A stretch of DNA of 64,000 bases from Janthinobacterium rivuli (lineage in GTDB: Bacteria; Pseudomonadota; Gammaproteobacteria; Burkholderiales; Burkholderiaceae_D), in the NCBI RefSeq assembly GCF_009208735.1, contig NZ_WFLJ01000009.1, positions 62,001-126,000 of the forward strand. The letters run 5' to 3'. The notes under the pieces were generated by a model. The model worked only from the letters and a program-made list of their open reading frames with translations. It had not been told where the DNA came from and ran no database searches. Positions within the stretch are counted from its first letter, which is position 1; the number at the start of each line of letters is the position of its first letter. Below, one piece after another: positions 45,829-54,250 of the stretch. A program made the translations under genes and the position numbers.

Positions 45829-46638
45829 TCAGTAGTACTGGCACAGGCCGGTACAGGTCGTCACCGTCAGCGCCTGGCGTATCGTCGCCAGCGCCGGCGC
45901 CAGGGCCGGATCGAGGTCCTTGTCCGCATCAGCCAGGCTGCCCAGCAAACGCTCGCGCAACGGCGGCGCCATCAGCGCGACATTCGGTGTCGCGTACTGC
46001 GCCGCCGCTTCCAGCATCCGCTTCTTTTGCGCCACGGTCCAGAACGGCACTTGCACGAACTGCACCACGCCGACATACAAGGTGGTCGAGCCCTTGCTGA
46101 AGGCGCGGGCGCGCATGCGCTCCGTGCTGCTCACTACCTGCAGCGGCTGGCTGCTGAATTCCTGCTCCATCAAGCCAATCAAGTGCGCATGGCAATGCAT
46201 GCCAAAGGCAAAAAAAGTACTCATCTCATCGCCATAATTGGCCAGGTTCTGCGTTACCTGGTCATTGCGCGCCTGCTGCAATTCGGCGCCGGACAGCGGC
46301 AGCGGCCGCTCGCTGCCAAACGTGTAATACGCCTTGCCGATGTTGGTTGCCCGCTCGCACAGGGCCACGCTCGGGTTGATGTCCTGCAACGCCGCAACGG
46401 GCGCCCGGAACAGGCCCGGCGCGTCGGTAATCTGGGCAATCAACGCTGCCACTTCAGGGTCACCGAGGCGCGGCAAGCCGCTTTGCAGCGTGGCCTTGGC
46501 CATCAGCGCTTCCAGCTGGCCGCTGGCTTGCTGGAAATCGGTATAACTGTCAGCCCAGGCGGCGGGCGCCACGAGAGCGGAGGAAAGGCAGAACAGCCGG
46601 CCGAGGCGGCGCAACGGCATGGAAATCGACAGGGACAT
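45829..46638 (-). CDS. Exported protein of unknown function
   Basis: A 269-residue protein with a signal peptide (SMPLRRLGRLFCLSSALVAPAAWA). The mature chain is mainly helical with several cysteines (VALCERAT, GMHCHAHL, and TTCTGLCQYY at the end). No family recognised. It is convergent with the membrane-protein gene at 45304 and is followed by 87 bases before the nucleotidyltransferase gene. Probably periplasmic. Confidence 0.7.
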   Translation of the reverse strand: MSLSISMPLRRLGRLFCLSSALVAPAAWADSYTDFQQASGQLEALMAKATLQSGLPRLGDPEVAALIAQITDAPGLFRAPVAALQDINPSVALCERATNIGKAYYTFGSERPLPLSGAELQQARNDQVTQNLANYGDEMSTFFAFGMHCHAHLIGLMEQEFSSQPLQVVSSTERMRARAFSKGSTTLYVGVVQFVQVPFWTVAQKKRMLEAAAQYATPNVALMAPPLRERLLGSLADADKDLDPALAPALATIRQALTVTTCTGLCQYY

Positions 46639-46725
46639 GGGATCAGGAAAACACTATTGGAAAATTGGCAATTATAGGCAATCTGTATCCACAGTGCATT
46701 TAATTATGTTTTACACCACACCTAC

Positions 46726-47304
46726 CTAGGCGATGATGGTGACGCGCGGCCAGCGCGCCGCATAGCGTTTATCGGCCAGGCGCTGCGCATAGCCGTCTTC
46801 GCTGATGCGCGCCGGGTTGCGCCGCACCACCATGCCGAACAGGTCATCGAGACCATGCGGCGCGACGATGCCGATCTCGCCATCGGACCGCAGATAGATG
46901 CCGACGGCCGTGGCAAACTCGGGCCAGGAAGCGATGGCGTCATCGAGCGAGCGCAAGGGCGGCACGGCATAGCCGAACGCGTCTTCGAACCACAGGTGCA
47001 CCCTGGCCTGGTTGCACACTTCCCACGGCACGCCGGGCAGCACCGTTTCCAGGCGCTGGCGCAGTTCCGCCTCGCGCTGGGGATGTAAATCGTGCGCATC
47101 GAAATACGCGACGTCGATATCACTCAATGCGGACGGCTGCGCGTAGCCGTGCAAGGCATCCCACACGAGGTTGCGCACGGCGCCGGCGCCGATGCAGCAG
47201 TGGGGCAAGCCCAGCTGCGCCACGGCATGCAAGGCCTGCATGCACCATGGCGTGGCGCGGGCGATGGCGCGCAGGCGCGCGGCCAGCGCTTCCTGCGTGC
47301 GCAT
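46726..47304 (-). CDS. Nucleotidyltransferase family protein (DUF925/NTP_transf_6)
   Basis: A 192-residue soluble protein. Landmarks are the glycine-rich CCIGAGAVRNLVWD, the acidic SDIDVAYFDAHDL metal-binding pair and VHLWFEDAFGYAVPP, matching the DUF925 nucleotidyltransferase-like family of unknown substrate. The ATG at 47304 lies 4 bases after the DUF4424 stop, so it is the last gene of the mks operon or co-transcribed with its tail. A link with condensin function is not established. Confidence 0.82.
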   Translation of the reverse strand: MRTQEALAARLRAIARATPWCMQALHAVAQLGLPHCCIGAGAVRNLVWDALHGYAQPSALSDIDVAYFDAHDLHPQREAELRQRLETVLPGVPWEVCNQARVHLWFEDAFGYAVPPLRSLDDAIASWPEFATAVGIYLRSDGEIGIVAPHGLDDLFGMVVRRNPARISEDGYAQRLADKRYAARWPRVTIIA

Positions 47305-47308
47305 GCGG

Positions 47309-48313
47309 CTATGGCCGGATCTGCGGCGCCACGCCGTCGTGGCTGACCGTGCCTTCGACATTGCCGAAGTACACATCCAGATCCTGCTTCGGATGGAAGT
47401 TGCGCAGCTTGACTTGCAAGGTGGTGGGATTGATTTTGGTGAACGTGCCGGGGAAGCACAGGCTGACCAGCTCGTCCGGCTTGCCCTTGATGAGGTTCAA
47501 GGTGAAGTCTTCGATGCCATTCTTCCAGGTGTTACCGGTCGTCAAAATGTACGACACCCATACGGCATTGACGAAGCCGCTTTCGCCCTGTTTGGCCGCC
47601 AGGCGGTTCCACGTCTTGTAGAAGGCCTTGTCGCCGCAGTATTTCTTTTCGAACTCGTTACCGTCACCCAGGTAGGACGCGCCCGGACCGGCCGCGACGA
47701 ATGGCGCATATTGATGGCGCACGCGCACGACTTTACCGGCGGGGAACTTCTGCTGCCACAGGTAGATGACTTTCACGGTCCAGGCCGGTACCCATTCCTC
47801 GTCGTACAGCTGGGCCAGCAAGCCTTCGCGGATCATGATCTTGCTCTGCGCGGCCGTCAGCGGCGCCACTTTCTTGTCGAACGGCGTATGCGAGGGGAAA
47901 TACGCGATTTGCGCGTCCGACAGGCCCAGCTGGCGCAGCCGGGCCGTCACATCTTTGGCGTCGAGCTTGGCGACGAAGGTGGTTTGATACTCCTTGCGTT
48001 TGCCATCCACGTCGACGGTAAACTGCTGCGGCTGGCCGTAATACGTGGGCGAGCCGTGATAACCGGACGAGTATTCGGGCAAGGGGAAGAAGATCGTCTC
48101 TTCCACGTCCGTTTTCGATTCGTTGAGGAACTCGTACTCGACCTTGATCAATTCCGCGCTCACGCTGAGCACTTCCTTTTTCATGGCCACGGCATCCGTC
48201 TTGCCGAACAGGATGCCGCCCGCGCTCACGGAACCGATGCCGTCGTTGGCCACGGCCGGCGCCGAACACGCCAGCGCCAAGGCTGCGGCCAGAACAAGCT
48301 TGCGCACGACCAT
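47309..48313 (-). CDS. DUF4424-family exported protein
   Basis: A 334-residue exported protein. Signal peptide VVRKLVLAAALALACSAPAVA, then NDGIGSVSAGGILFGKTD, a beta-rich region (VEYEFLNESKTDVEETIFFPLP) and a C-terminal half with WVPAWTVKVIYLWQQ and VYFGNVEGTVSH, typical of DUF4424 (function unknown). Its ATG overlaps the MksB-like stop codon by one base (TGATG), strong evidence of co-transcription and coupling. An exported protein in a chromosome-organisation operon is unexpected. Confidence 0.85.
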   Translation of the reverse strand: MVVRKLVLAAALALACSAPAVANDGIGSVSAGGILFGKTDAVAMKKEVLSVSAELIKVEYEFLNESKTDVEETIFFPLPEYSSGYHGSPTYYGQPQQFTVDVDGKRKEYQTTFVAKLDAKDVTARLRQLGLSDAQIAYFPSHTPFDKKVAPLTAAQSKIMIREGLLAQLYDEEWVPAWTVKVIYLWQQKFPAGKVVRVRHQYAPFVAAGPGASYLGDGNEFEKKYCGDKAFYKTWNRLAAKQGESGFVNAVWVSYILTTGNTWKNGIEDFTLNLIKGKPDELVSLCFPGTFTKINPTTLQVKLRNFHPKQDLDVYFGNVEGTVSHDGVAPQIRP

Positions 48314-51144
48314 CACGCCGCCTTGCCCGAGACGGGATCGACGCGGCGTTGCAGCACGAAAATCGGTTGCGCCCATTGGGTATCCTTTTTCTTCTTACTG
48401 GTGATCAAGGTCAGCTCCGATGGATCGTAGACATCCGTGTTGTGCGTCAGCGGCGTCGTCATCAGGTATTGCGCTTCCGTGTTTTTCAGGAACTCGCCCA
48501 CCAATTGAATGTTGCGGATGTCGAGGTGGGCAAACGGTTCGTCGATGAAGACGAAGCCGCCGGAACCGTCTTCCGATTTCAGCAGGCCGATCAGCAGCAC
48601 CAGCGACTTCATCACCTGCTGGCCGCCCGACGCTTCGCCATCGTTCATGCCGATGACGCCCTTGCCGTCGAACTTGAAGCGCACGTGCAAGCCCGCCTGC
48701 GACAGCTGCACGTCGTCGTTTTCCAGGCGCACGGGGTCGGCATGCACTTCGATGCCGGCCAGTTCGCCCAGCTCCTTGATGTTCTTGCTGTAGGTCTTGA
48801 TGGTGTAGCGCAAGCGCTCCATGTAGGCGCCGCGCGCATTGCCCGTCGCTTCGATGGCGCGGTTGTTCTGGTAGCGGCGCTCGTCCGTTTCCGACTGGCG
48901 GCCATGCAACTGGTCCGACAGGCGGTGATGCTGGTCGATGACGGTGGCGTCGAGTTCCCAGTCGTCGCGCGCCAGGCTGTTTTGCAGGCTGGCCACGCGC
49001 AGGTCGACCTGGTGCGCATTCTGGTGCTCGGCGACGAGCGCCGCGCGGCGCGCGGGACGGCGCCAGCTTTTCGGCAGGTGGCGCCACGCATGGCGCAGGG
49101 CCAGCAAGGCGCGCGCATGCTCGGCGCGCTGTTCAATCTGCTTCTTGTAGCCCAGGCGCGCTCCCGCTTCCGCCTCGGACAGGGCCAGGCGGGCGTTTTG
49201 CCAGACCGTATCGGCGCGCGTGCGCGCCACGGTGGCGTTCTTGGTGAGATTTTGCAACTCGCCCAGGCGCCCGCCCACTTCCAGGCGCTCTTCCTTCAGC
49301 GGCTTCGAGTTGCGCAGCGCTTCGGCGAATTCTTCCTGGCGGGCGCTGAGTTCCTTGGCCGCGTCGACGCCGGCGATGCGCGCTTTCAAGGCGCCCACTT
49401 CGGCCGCCAGCTTCGAGATCGCCAGGGTCAGGGTGTCTTCCTGGCCTTCCAGGCCCGGGAGGGAGCGCAGCAGCGCTTCCAGGCGACCGCTGCGGCCAGC
49501 CTGGCCGAAGCGGTAGCGCGACGCTTCCACGAACAGCGAGCGCCCGCCGCGGCGTTCGCGGTGATACGCCTCGGGCGTGATCCACTCTTCGTGGTTGCCC
49601 AGTTTAAAACCCGCTTCCACGGAATCGACACGCGCGATACGCGACAGTTGCTCGATCAGCCAGCTTGGGACGGGCGCGGAGAATTTCACCACGGCCAGCA
49701 GGCTCTCGTCTTTCGCCACTGGCGCCGTGACCAGCTCGGGCACGATGAAGTGGCGATAGCGTTCCTTCTCGGCCAGGCGATAGGCGGCCGCCGCATCCTT
49801 GGCCTTGTCGAGCAACACCACCGAAGCGTAGCCGCCCAGCACGCCTTCGACGGCGCCCTGCCAGCGGCTGTCCGTCACTTCGACGATGTCCGACAGCATG
49901 GCGTGGGAAATCCCCGCGTCGCGCAGCGCGCGGCGCATGCCGCGCACATTGTCCGGCTCCGGCATGGCCGTCTTGCCTTGCAGCGCGGCAATCGTCGCCT
50001 GCTCGGCCGCGATGCGCGCCGACAGGGCGTCGCGCTGCTGGCGCTGCTGCAGCAATTGCGCTTCCTTCTGTTCCAGCTGCGCCGCCACTTCGGCGATATC
50101 GCTGCCCGAATCGGCAGCCAGCTTGTGCAGGCGATCCTTCTGTTCCAGCAAGCTGTCCAGCGGTTTCAGTTTCGCATTGATCAAGGACAAACGGCTCTGC
50201 AAGCCGATCGATTCCTGCTCCAGCAAGGTCTCGTTCATTTGCGCGTCGGACAGGGCCTTCGCCTGCGCGGCCAGCGCATTGCGTTTATCCGTCAGTTGCT
50301 GGTCGGCCTGCGCCATCGGTTTGCGCGCATCGCGCAATTGCCGGCTGGCGATGGCCGCTTTTTCGCGCGCCTCGTGGTACTGCAAGCTGGGCAGCACTTC
50401 TTCCAGCAGATTGCGGCGTTCCTTATGCAGCCCTTCCCACTGGTGGTAATTGGCCACGCGCAGGCGCAAGCCTTCCAGGTTGGTCTTCGACGCTTCCAGC
50501 TCCGTCTCGAAGCGTTTCAGCTCCACTTCCGTGTCGCGCTGATGGCGCTTGGCTTCGTCGTAGGCGTCCAGCACTTCCTTGTCGCCGAACACCTGGAACA
50601 CCAGGTCGAGCAGCTGGCGCGGCGCGTATTCGCACAATTTGTCCGTCTCGCCCTGCTCCAGCGCCAGCACTTTCGACATGGCGGGCGACAGGCCCGCATT
50701 GGCCAGGCGCTTGCGGTAGTTTTCCACGCCGAGCCAGTCGTTGGCGTCCGTGATGTCCTCGATCTGTACATTGCCCGGACGCATCAGATACTGGCGCTTC
50801 CAGTCGCCGCCATTTTTCTGGATCTGGCAAAACAGGGTCACTTCATCGTCGCTGAAGAAGCCGGAACTGCGGAACGGCCGGTTCGACAGCTGCTTGCCCA
50901 CGTTCTTGTTGTCGACCACGGCGCGCAGCCAGGCCGTCTGCTGGCCCGAGTGGCGCGCATAGTGTTTATAGGTGCGCCCCATCGAGCAATCGAGGCCGAA
51001 CAGGGTGCGCAAGGCGTCGAGCAAGGTCGTCTTGCCCGAGCCGTTCTGCCCCGCGATGGTGATGATCTTCGCGTCGAGCGGAATATTCTTGATGCGCTGC
51101 CAGTAATCCCAGTGCACCAGTTCAAGTGATTTGATATGAAACAT
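48313..51144 (-). CDS. mksB: MksB-like SMC ATPase (bacterial condensin)
   Basis: A 943-residue SMC/MukB-type ATPase. Walker A GQNGSGKTT at 32-40, two coiled-coil arms (about 200-390 and 560-790), a hinge-like domain between them (about 397-545; ALRDAGISHAMLSDIVEV), the signature ASGGQQVM at 838-845 and Walker B FVFIDEP at 864-870. The arms are short compared with MukB, as in MksB/JetC. With the kleisin- and KITE-like genes it should form a ring that holds or loops DNA. The order F-E-B matches Pseudomonas mks operons. The start at 51144 begins right at the ATPase head. Confidence 0.85.
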   Translation of the reverse strand: MFHIKSLELVHWDYWQRIKNIPLDAKIITIAGQNGSGKTTLLDALRTLFGLDCSMGRTYKHYARHSGQQTAWLRAVVDNKNVGKQLSNRPFRSSGFFSDDEVTLFCQIQKNGGDWKRQYLMRPGNVQIEDITDANDWLGVENYRKRLANAGLSPAMSKVLALEQGETDKLCEYAPRQLLDLVFQVFGDKEVLDAYDEAKRHQRDTEVELKRFETELEASKTNLEGLRLRVANYHQWEGLHKERRNLLEEVLPSLQYHEAREKAAIASRQLRDARKPMAQADQQLTDKRNALAAQAKALSDAQMNETLLEQESIGLQSRLSLINAKLKPLDSLLEQKDRLHKLAADSGSDIAEVAAQLEQKEAQLLQQRQQRDALSARIAAEQATIAALQGKTAMPEPDNVRGMRRALRDAGISHAMLSDIVEVTDSRWQGAVEGVLGGYASVVLLDKAKDAAAAYRLAEKERYRHFIVPELVTAPVAKDESLLAVVKFSAPVPSWLIEQLSRIARVDSVEAGFKLGNHEEWITPEAYHRERRGGRSLFVEASRYRFGQAGRSGRLEALLRSLPGLEGQEDTLTLAISKLAAEVGALKARIAGVDAAKELSARQEEFAEALRNSKPLKEERLEVGGRLGELQNLTKNATVARTRADTVWQNARLALSEAEAGARLGYKKQIEQRAEHARALLALRHAWRHLPKSWRRPARRAALVAEHQNAHQVDLRVASLQNSLARDDWELDATVIDQHHRLSDQLHGRQSETDERRYQNNRAIEATGNARGAYMERLRYTIKTYSKNIKELGELAGIEVHADPVRLENDDVQLSQAGLHVRFKFDGKGVIGMNDGEASGGQQVMKSLVLLIGLLKSEDGSGGFVFIDEPFAHLDIRNIQLVGEFLKNTEAQYLMTTPLTHNTDVYDPSELTLITSKKKKDTQWAQPIFVLQRRVDPVSGKAA

Positions 51145-51152
51145 GGGCGCTT

Positions 51153-51899
51153 TCAGTGAGGAAGGTCGGACGCGGGCTCGTCGCCCGCGTCAGGCAGGTC
51201 GCCGATGTCGGCGGACAGGTCGTCCGCCAGGTCGGCGTCGAGCAGCGTATCGCCGCTGACGGCCACCAGGCGCGCCGGCGCGCGCTTGAACACGTCGGCC
51301 AGGGCGCCGTTGATGATGCGTTCTTTCAAGACATCCGTGTCCATCATCAGATCCAGCAGCGGGCCTTCCAGGATGACGTCGCCGCGCCGCTCGATGAAGC
51401 CCAGCTTGGCCAGGGTGCCCAGATTCATGTCCATGCGCGTCTTCTTGCCCAGCTTGTCGCCGAAGTCCGACAGCAGCGCCTTGTAGGAAATGCCGATCGA
51501 CGCGTCTTCCGCGCGCGGCAGCGGTTTTTCCGTGCCAAACATATCATTTTGATCGTCATCGGCGTGCTGGTGCGTTTCCTGGCGTTCGCGCTTGGGCAGG
51601 ATGATCTGCGCCCACAGCACCACCAGCAAGGCCACGCCATCGCGCGCCAAACCGAAATTGTTGTTTTGCCAGACGTCGCGCGCGCCGAAGATCTTCGGCT
51701 CGATGGTGCGCGTCAGGGCCAGGGTCACATGGTCGGCATATACGTTGTCGAGCAGTTTCAAGCCGCAGGCCAGCAGGCGCGCATCGATCTCGGCGCGGAA
51801 CAGCTCGTCGGACAGCACGCGCTTGACCAGCTTGTCGTCGCGGCGCAGGGTTTGATGCGTGAGCAGGCGCGCAATCAGGATTTGGGAATCGTCATTCAT
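51153..51899 (-). CDS. mksE: MksE-like (KITE) condensin subunit
   Basis: A 248-residue protein, mostly helical with winged-helix features (LGTLAKLGFIERRGDVILEG looks like the recognition region of a winged helix), and an acidic C-terminus. It begins by overlapping the MksF-like stop by 8 bases (ATGAATGA) and ends 8 bases before the SMC start. Position, size and fold match MksE/MukE/JetB, which bind the kleisin. Sequence divergence keeps confidence moderate. Confidence 0.75.
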   Translation of the reverse strand: MNDDSQILIARLLTHQTLRRDDKLVKRVLSDELFRAEIDARLLACGLKLLDNVYADHVTLALTRTIEPKIFGARDVWQNNNFGLARDGVALLVVLWAQIILPKRERQETHQHADDDQNDMFGTEKPLPRAEDASIGISYKALLSDFGDKLGKKTRMDMNLGTLAKLGFIERRGDVILEGPLLDLMMDTDVLKERIINGALADVFKRAPARLVAVSGDTLLDADLADDLSADIGDLPDAGDEPASDLPH

Positions 51900-53274
51900 C
51901 GGCAGTGCCGCTATCTAAATCAAGTGAAACATTCAGTGAAAGCGAGGCGATCGACATGGCCGCCACGTGGGGGTCGGTCAGTTGGACCATCTCGTCGGTC
52001 GGTGTAAAGGTGATCGGCAGACGGGCCAGTTCGGCCGTGGATCCCTGCAAGCTCGCTTCGGACACGTCGCCGAGCAGCGGCAGCATCGAGGCGCGGTAGG
52101 ACGCCACGGCAAAGCTGGCCGGCAGGAGGGAATCCTGCACGGGTACGCTCTTCGGCCCCTCTTCGCCGATGCTGGGGAAGTTGCCCAGGCTGGCGAAGTT
52201 CGACAGGCGTTCGAGCAAGTCATCGAGTTCAAGCTGCATGGCGGGTCCGTCGCTGATGGTGGTGGGCGCATCCTCTCCGCTGGGCAGGCCCGTGTTGATG
52301 ACGCCTGCCGCCCGTTCGGACAGCAGTTCCGTTTCCGCCACGTCGATCATCTCGGCCGGCGTGGAAAACAGCGGCACGACGGGCTGGTCGATGGCGCCCT
52401 CGGCCAGGCTGGCCAGGTCGTCATGCAGCAAGAGCCAGCGCTTGATGTCGGTGGTCGACAGGCCCGACTGGCCCAGGTGCACGCGCTGGCGCTCGATCTG
52501 GTTCAGGGCACGCGAAAACATGCCTTGCATGTTCAGCAATTTACTTTGCGCGCGGCCGATCGCCTGCGCCGCCTTGTGCGTGGCGCTGTCCGCGTTTTCA
52601 TCGGACGTGATGGCCACGAGAATCTCGGAACCCTTCTCGACCCAGTCGCACGCCATGTTCCACTTCGCTTGCGCCGTGCGCAGGCGAAATTCCGAACCGG
52701 ACGCGATGGCGTCGGAGAATTCTTCCGTCAAGTCCACCAGGCGGCCCAGCAAATGCTGGAGTTGCTCGACCGACACGCCGCCCACGGCTTGCGCCCCGGC
52801 CACCTGCGACAGCAGGAAACCCATTTCCGCTTCGTCTTCCGTTTGCCCCAGGCCCAGCAAGCTGTCGATGGCGGACAGCACATTGCGCGCCATGGGCGTG
52901 ACACGGTACACGCCCTGCTGCGCATCCCAGGCCAGCAACTGGTTCGAGCGCAGGCGCAGCAAGACCGTTTCCAGGCTTTCCGGCAACAGATACGCCAGTT
53001 TCGTGTTGATATCGGCGCGCGTGTAGGCGGACGTGGCCGCATCGGACGCCAGCTCGCGCAACACCAGCAGCCGCACCAGCACGCCATCGAAACCGCCATG
53101 GAACAGAGCCGTGAACACTTGCAGCAAGGGCTGCGCCCGCTTCAAGTGAAACACCTGCTCGATTTCATCGGCCGAAATATTGGGCTGGAAATGCGCCTGC
53201 AAGGAATCGTGATGCTCTTGCTCTGTCTGATTTGCATCCGTAGCCACGGCTGCACTTGCCATTATATCAATCAT
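51892..53274 (-). CDS. mksF: MksF-like kleisin subunit
   Basis: A 460-residue protein. The N-terminal region (about 30-130) looks like a winged-helix domain (YTRADINTKLAYLLPESLETVLLRL; only part quoted), followed by long helices (about 170-300) and a C-terminal half with acidic, low-complexity stretches, then a conserved tail. This matches the kleisin MksF/MukF/JetA plan, in which the middle helices grip the SMC neck. It is the first gene of the operon. The ATG at 53274 has GGAAAA upstream; a second ATG at 53262 is less likely. Confidence 0.75.
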   Translation of the reverse strand: MIDIMASAAVATDANQTEQEHHDSLQAHFQPNISADEIEQVFHLKRAQPLLQVFTALFHGGFDGVLVRLLVLRELASDAATSAYTRADINTKLAYLLPESLETVLLRLRSNQLLAWDAQQGVYRVTPMARNVLSAIDSLLGLGQTEDEAEMGFLLSQVAGAQAVGGVSVEQLQHLLGRLVDLTEEFSDAIASGSEFRLRTAQAKWNMACDWVEKGSEILVAITSDENADSATHKAAQAIGRAQSKLLNMQGMFSRALNQIERQRVHLGQSGLSTTDIKRWLLLHDDLASLAEGAIDQPVVPLFSTPAEMIDVAETELLSERAAGVINTGLPSGEDAPTTISDGPAMQLELDDLLERLSNFASLGNFPSIGEEGPKSVPVQDSLLPASFAVASYRASMLPLLGDVSEASLQGSTAELARLPITFTPTDEMVQLTDPHVAAMSIASLSLNVSLDLDSGTADE

Positions 53275-53417
53275 TCTTTTCCGGATGAGTGTTCAGCGGG
53301 CGGCGCAGCGGGCTAACGCTGCGCTGCGGGGCGGGGGCGTCAGTATATCAGTTCTGACATGCAATTTAGCGTGCGGGAGGGGGCGCTGCGGACGCGGCGC
53401 AACACGGCGGCGGCGCC

Positions 53418-53473
53418 GTGCCGGGCCAGGATGGCAAAACAGAGCGCCAAACCCTGCATGCCTGGCCCGGCAC
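53418..53473 (-). terminator. Long hairpin between DUF3108 and mks genes
   Basis: GTGCCGGGCCAGG (53418-53430) and CCTGGCCCGGCAC (53461-53473) are a perfect 13-bp inverted repeat with a 30-base loop that itself can pair (TGGC/GCCA). It follows the DUF3108 stop on the minus strand. No T-run follows, so it may be a weak terminator, a pause site or a leader for mksF. Confidence 0.5.
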
Positions 53474-53485
53474 ATTGGCGGGCAC

Positions 53486-54247
53486 TTACTTTTTAATGAT
53501 CTTCTGCAAGGTTTGCTCGACGTAATCACCGTCTTCATCGGCGAACGTCACCTTCACGGGATACCATTCCAGCGACGGCGCCAGCCACAGGTCCACTTGC
53601 TGGCCCTTCTTATCCGGCGGCGGCGCCTTGACCAGGTGGATGGCGGCGACCTCTCCCATGCCCGTGACAATCTTGTCCTCCTTGACGACCTTGAAGTTCC
53701 ACGGCTCGGCGTCGTGGCGGCCGGCCACGAAGAAGCTCCATTCCGAACCGGGCGTGAATTTCTCGGGGGCGGCGCGCGCCACGCTGACCAGTTGCCAGAC
53801 GGTGCTGTTGCGGTCCTGCTCGCCGCCTTTCAGCGGATAGCTGTCATCGCCTTCGCTGAAGACGATACTCTTGCTGTCGCGCTTGAATGTGGTCGTGGCC
53901 GCTTCCTTGCGGAAGCGTTTTTCCACGAACTGCGCCGGTGCCAGGCCGTAATCGTCGACCGCGCCTTCGCTGCGCTGCTCGAGGATCTTGCCGAACAGCG
54001 CGGCCTTGGTTTCGGCCAGCAGCGAGTACTTGCCATCGCCGGCGCGCCAGTTGCTGACCGATTCGCCGGACAGCGCAATGCCGCGCTGCTTCGCCTTGAT
54101 CGAATAGACGAGGTCGGCCGACGGCGCCAGCTTGTACGGGCGCTTGATGACGGGATGGTCCACCGGCTCGTCCGCCGCCATGGCGGGCGTCAGGGTGGCA
54201 GCCAGCAGGCTGGCAGCCAGGACGCGTTTCAAAGTAGTCAAAGTCAT
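53486..54247 (-). CDS. DUF3108 exported protein
   Basis: A 253-residue exported protein. Signal peptide TTLKRVLAASLLAATLTPAMA, then a DUF3108 domain with landmarks VYSIKAKQRGIALSGES, LAETKAALFGKI, VDLWLAPSLEWYPVKVTF. It is a tandem paralogue of the preceding gene, whose stop lies 4 bases upstream of this ATG; AGGA at the end of that gene supplies the ribosome binding site. Function unknown; envelope role likely. Confidence 0.85.
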   Translation of the reverse strand: MTLTTLKRVLAASLLAATLTPAMAADEPVDHPVIKRPYKLAPSADLVYSIKAKQRGIALSGESVSNWRAGDGKYSLLAETKAALFGKILEQRSEGAVDDYGLAPAQFVEKRFRKEAATTTFKRDSKSIVFSEGDDSYPLKGGEQDRNSTVWQLVSVARAAPEKFTPGSEWSFFVAGRHDAEPWNFKVVKEDKIVTGMGEVAAIHLVKAPPPDKKGQQVDLWLAPSLEWYPVKVTFADEDGDYVEQTLQKIIKK

Positions 54248-54250
54248 TGT

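Noticed and set aside
46726-53274. A full Wadjet anti-plasmid system
   Set aside because: No JetD/MksG-like gene lies on either side of the SMC, kleisin and KITE genes; the neighbours are DUF4424/nucleotidyltransferase and DUF3108 genes.
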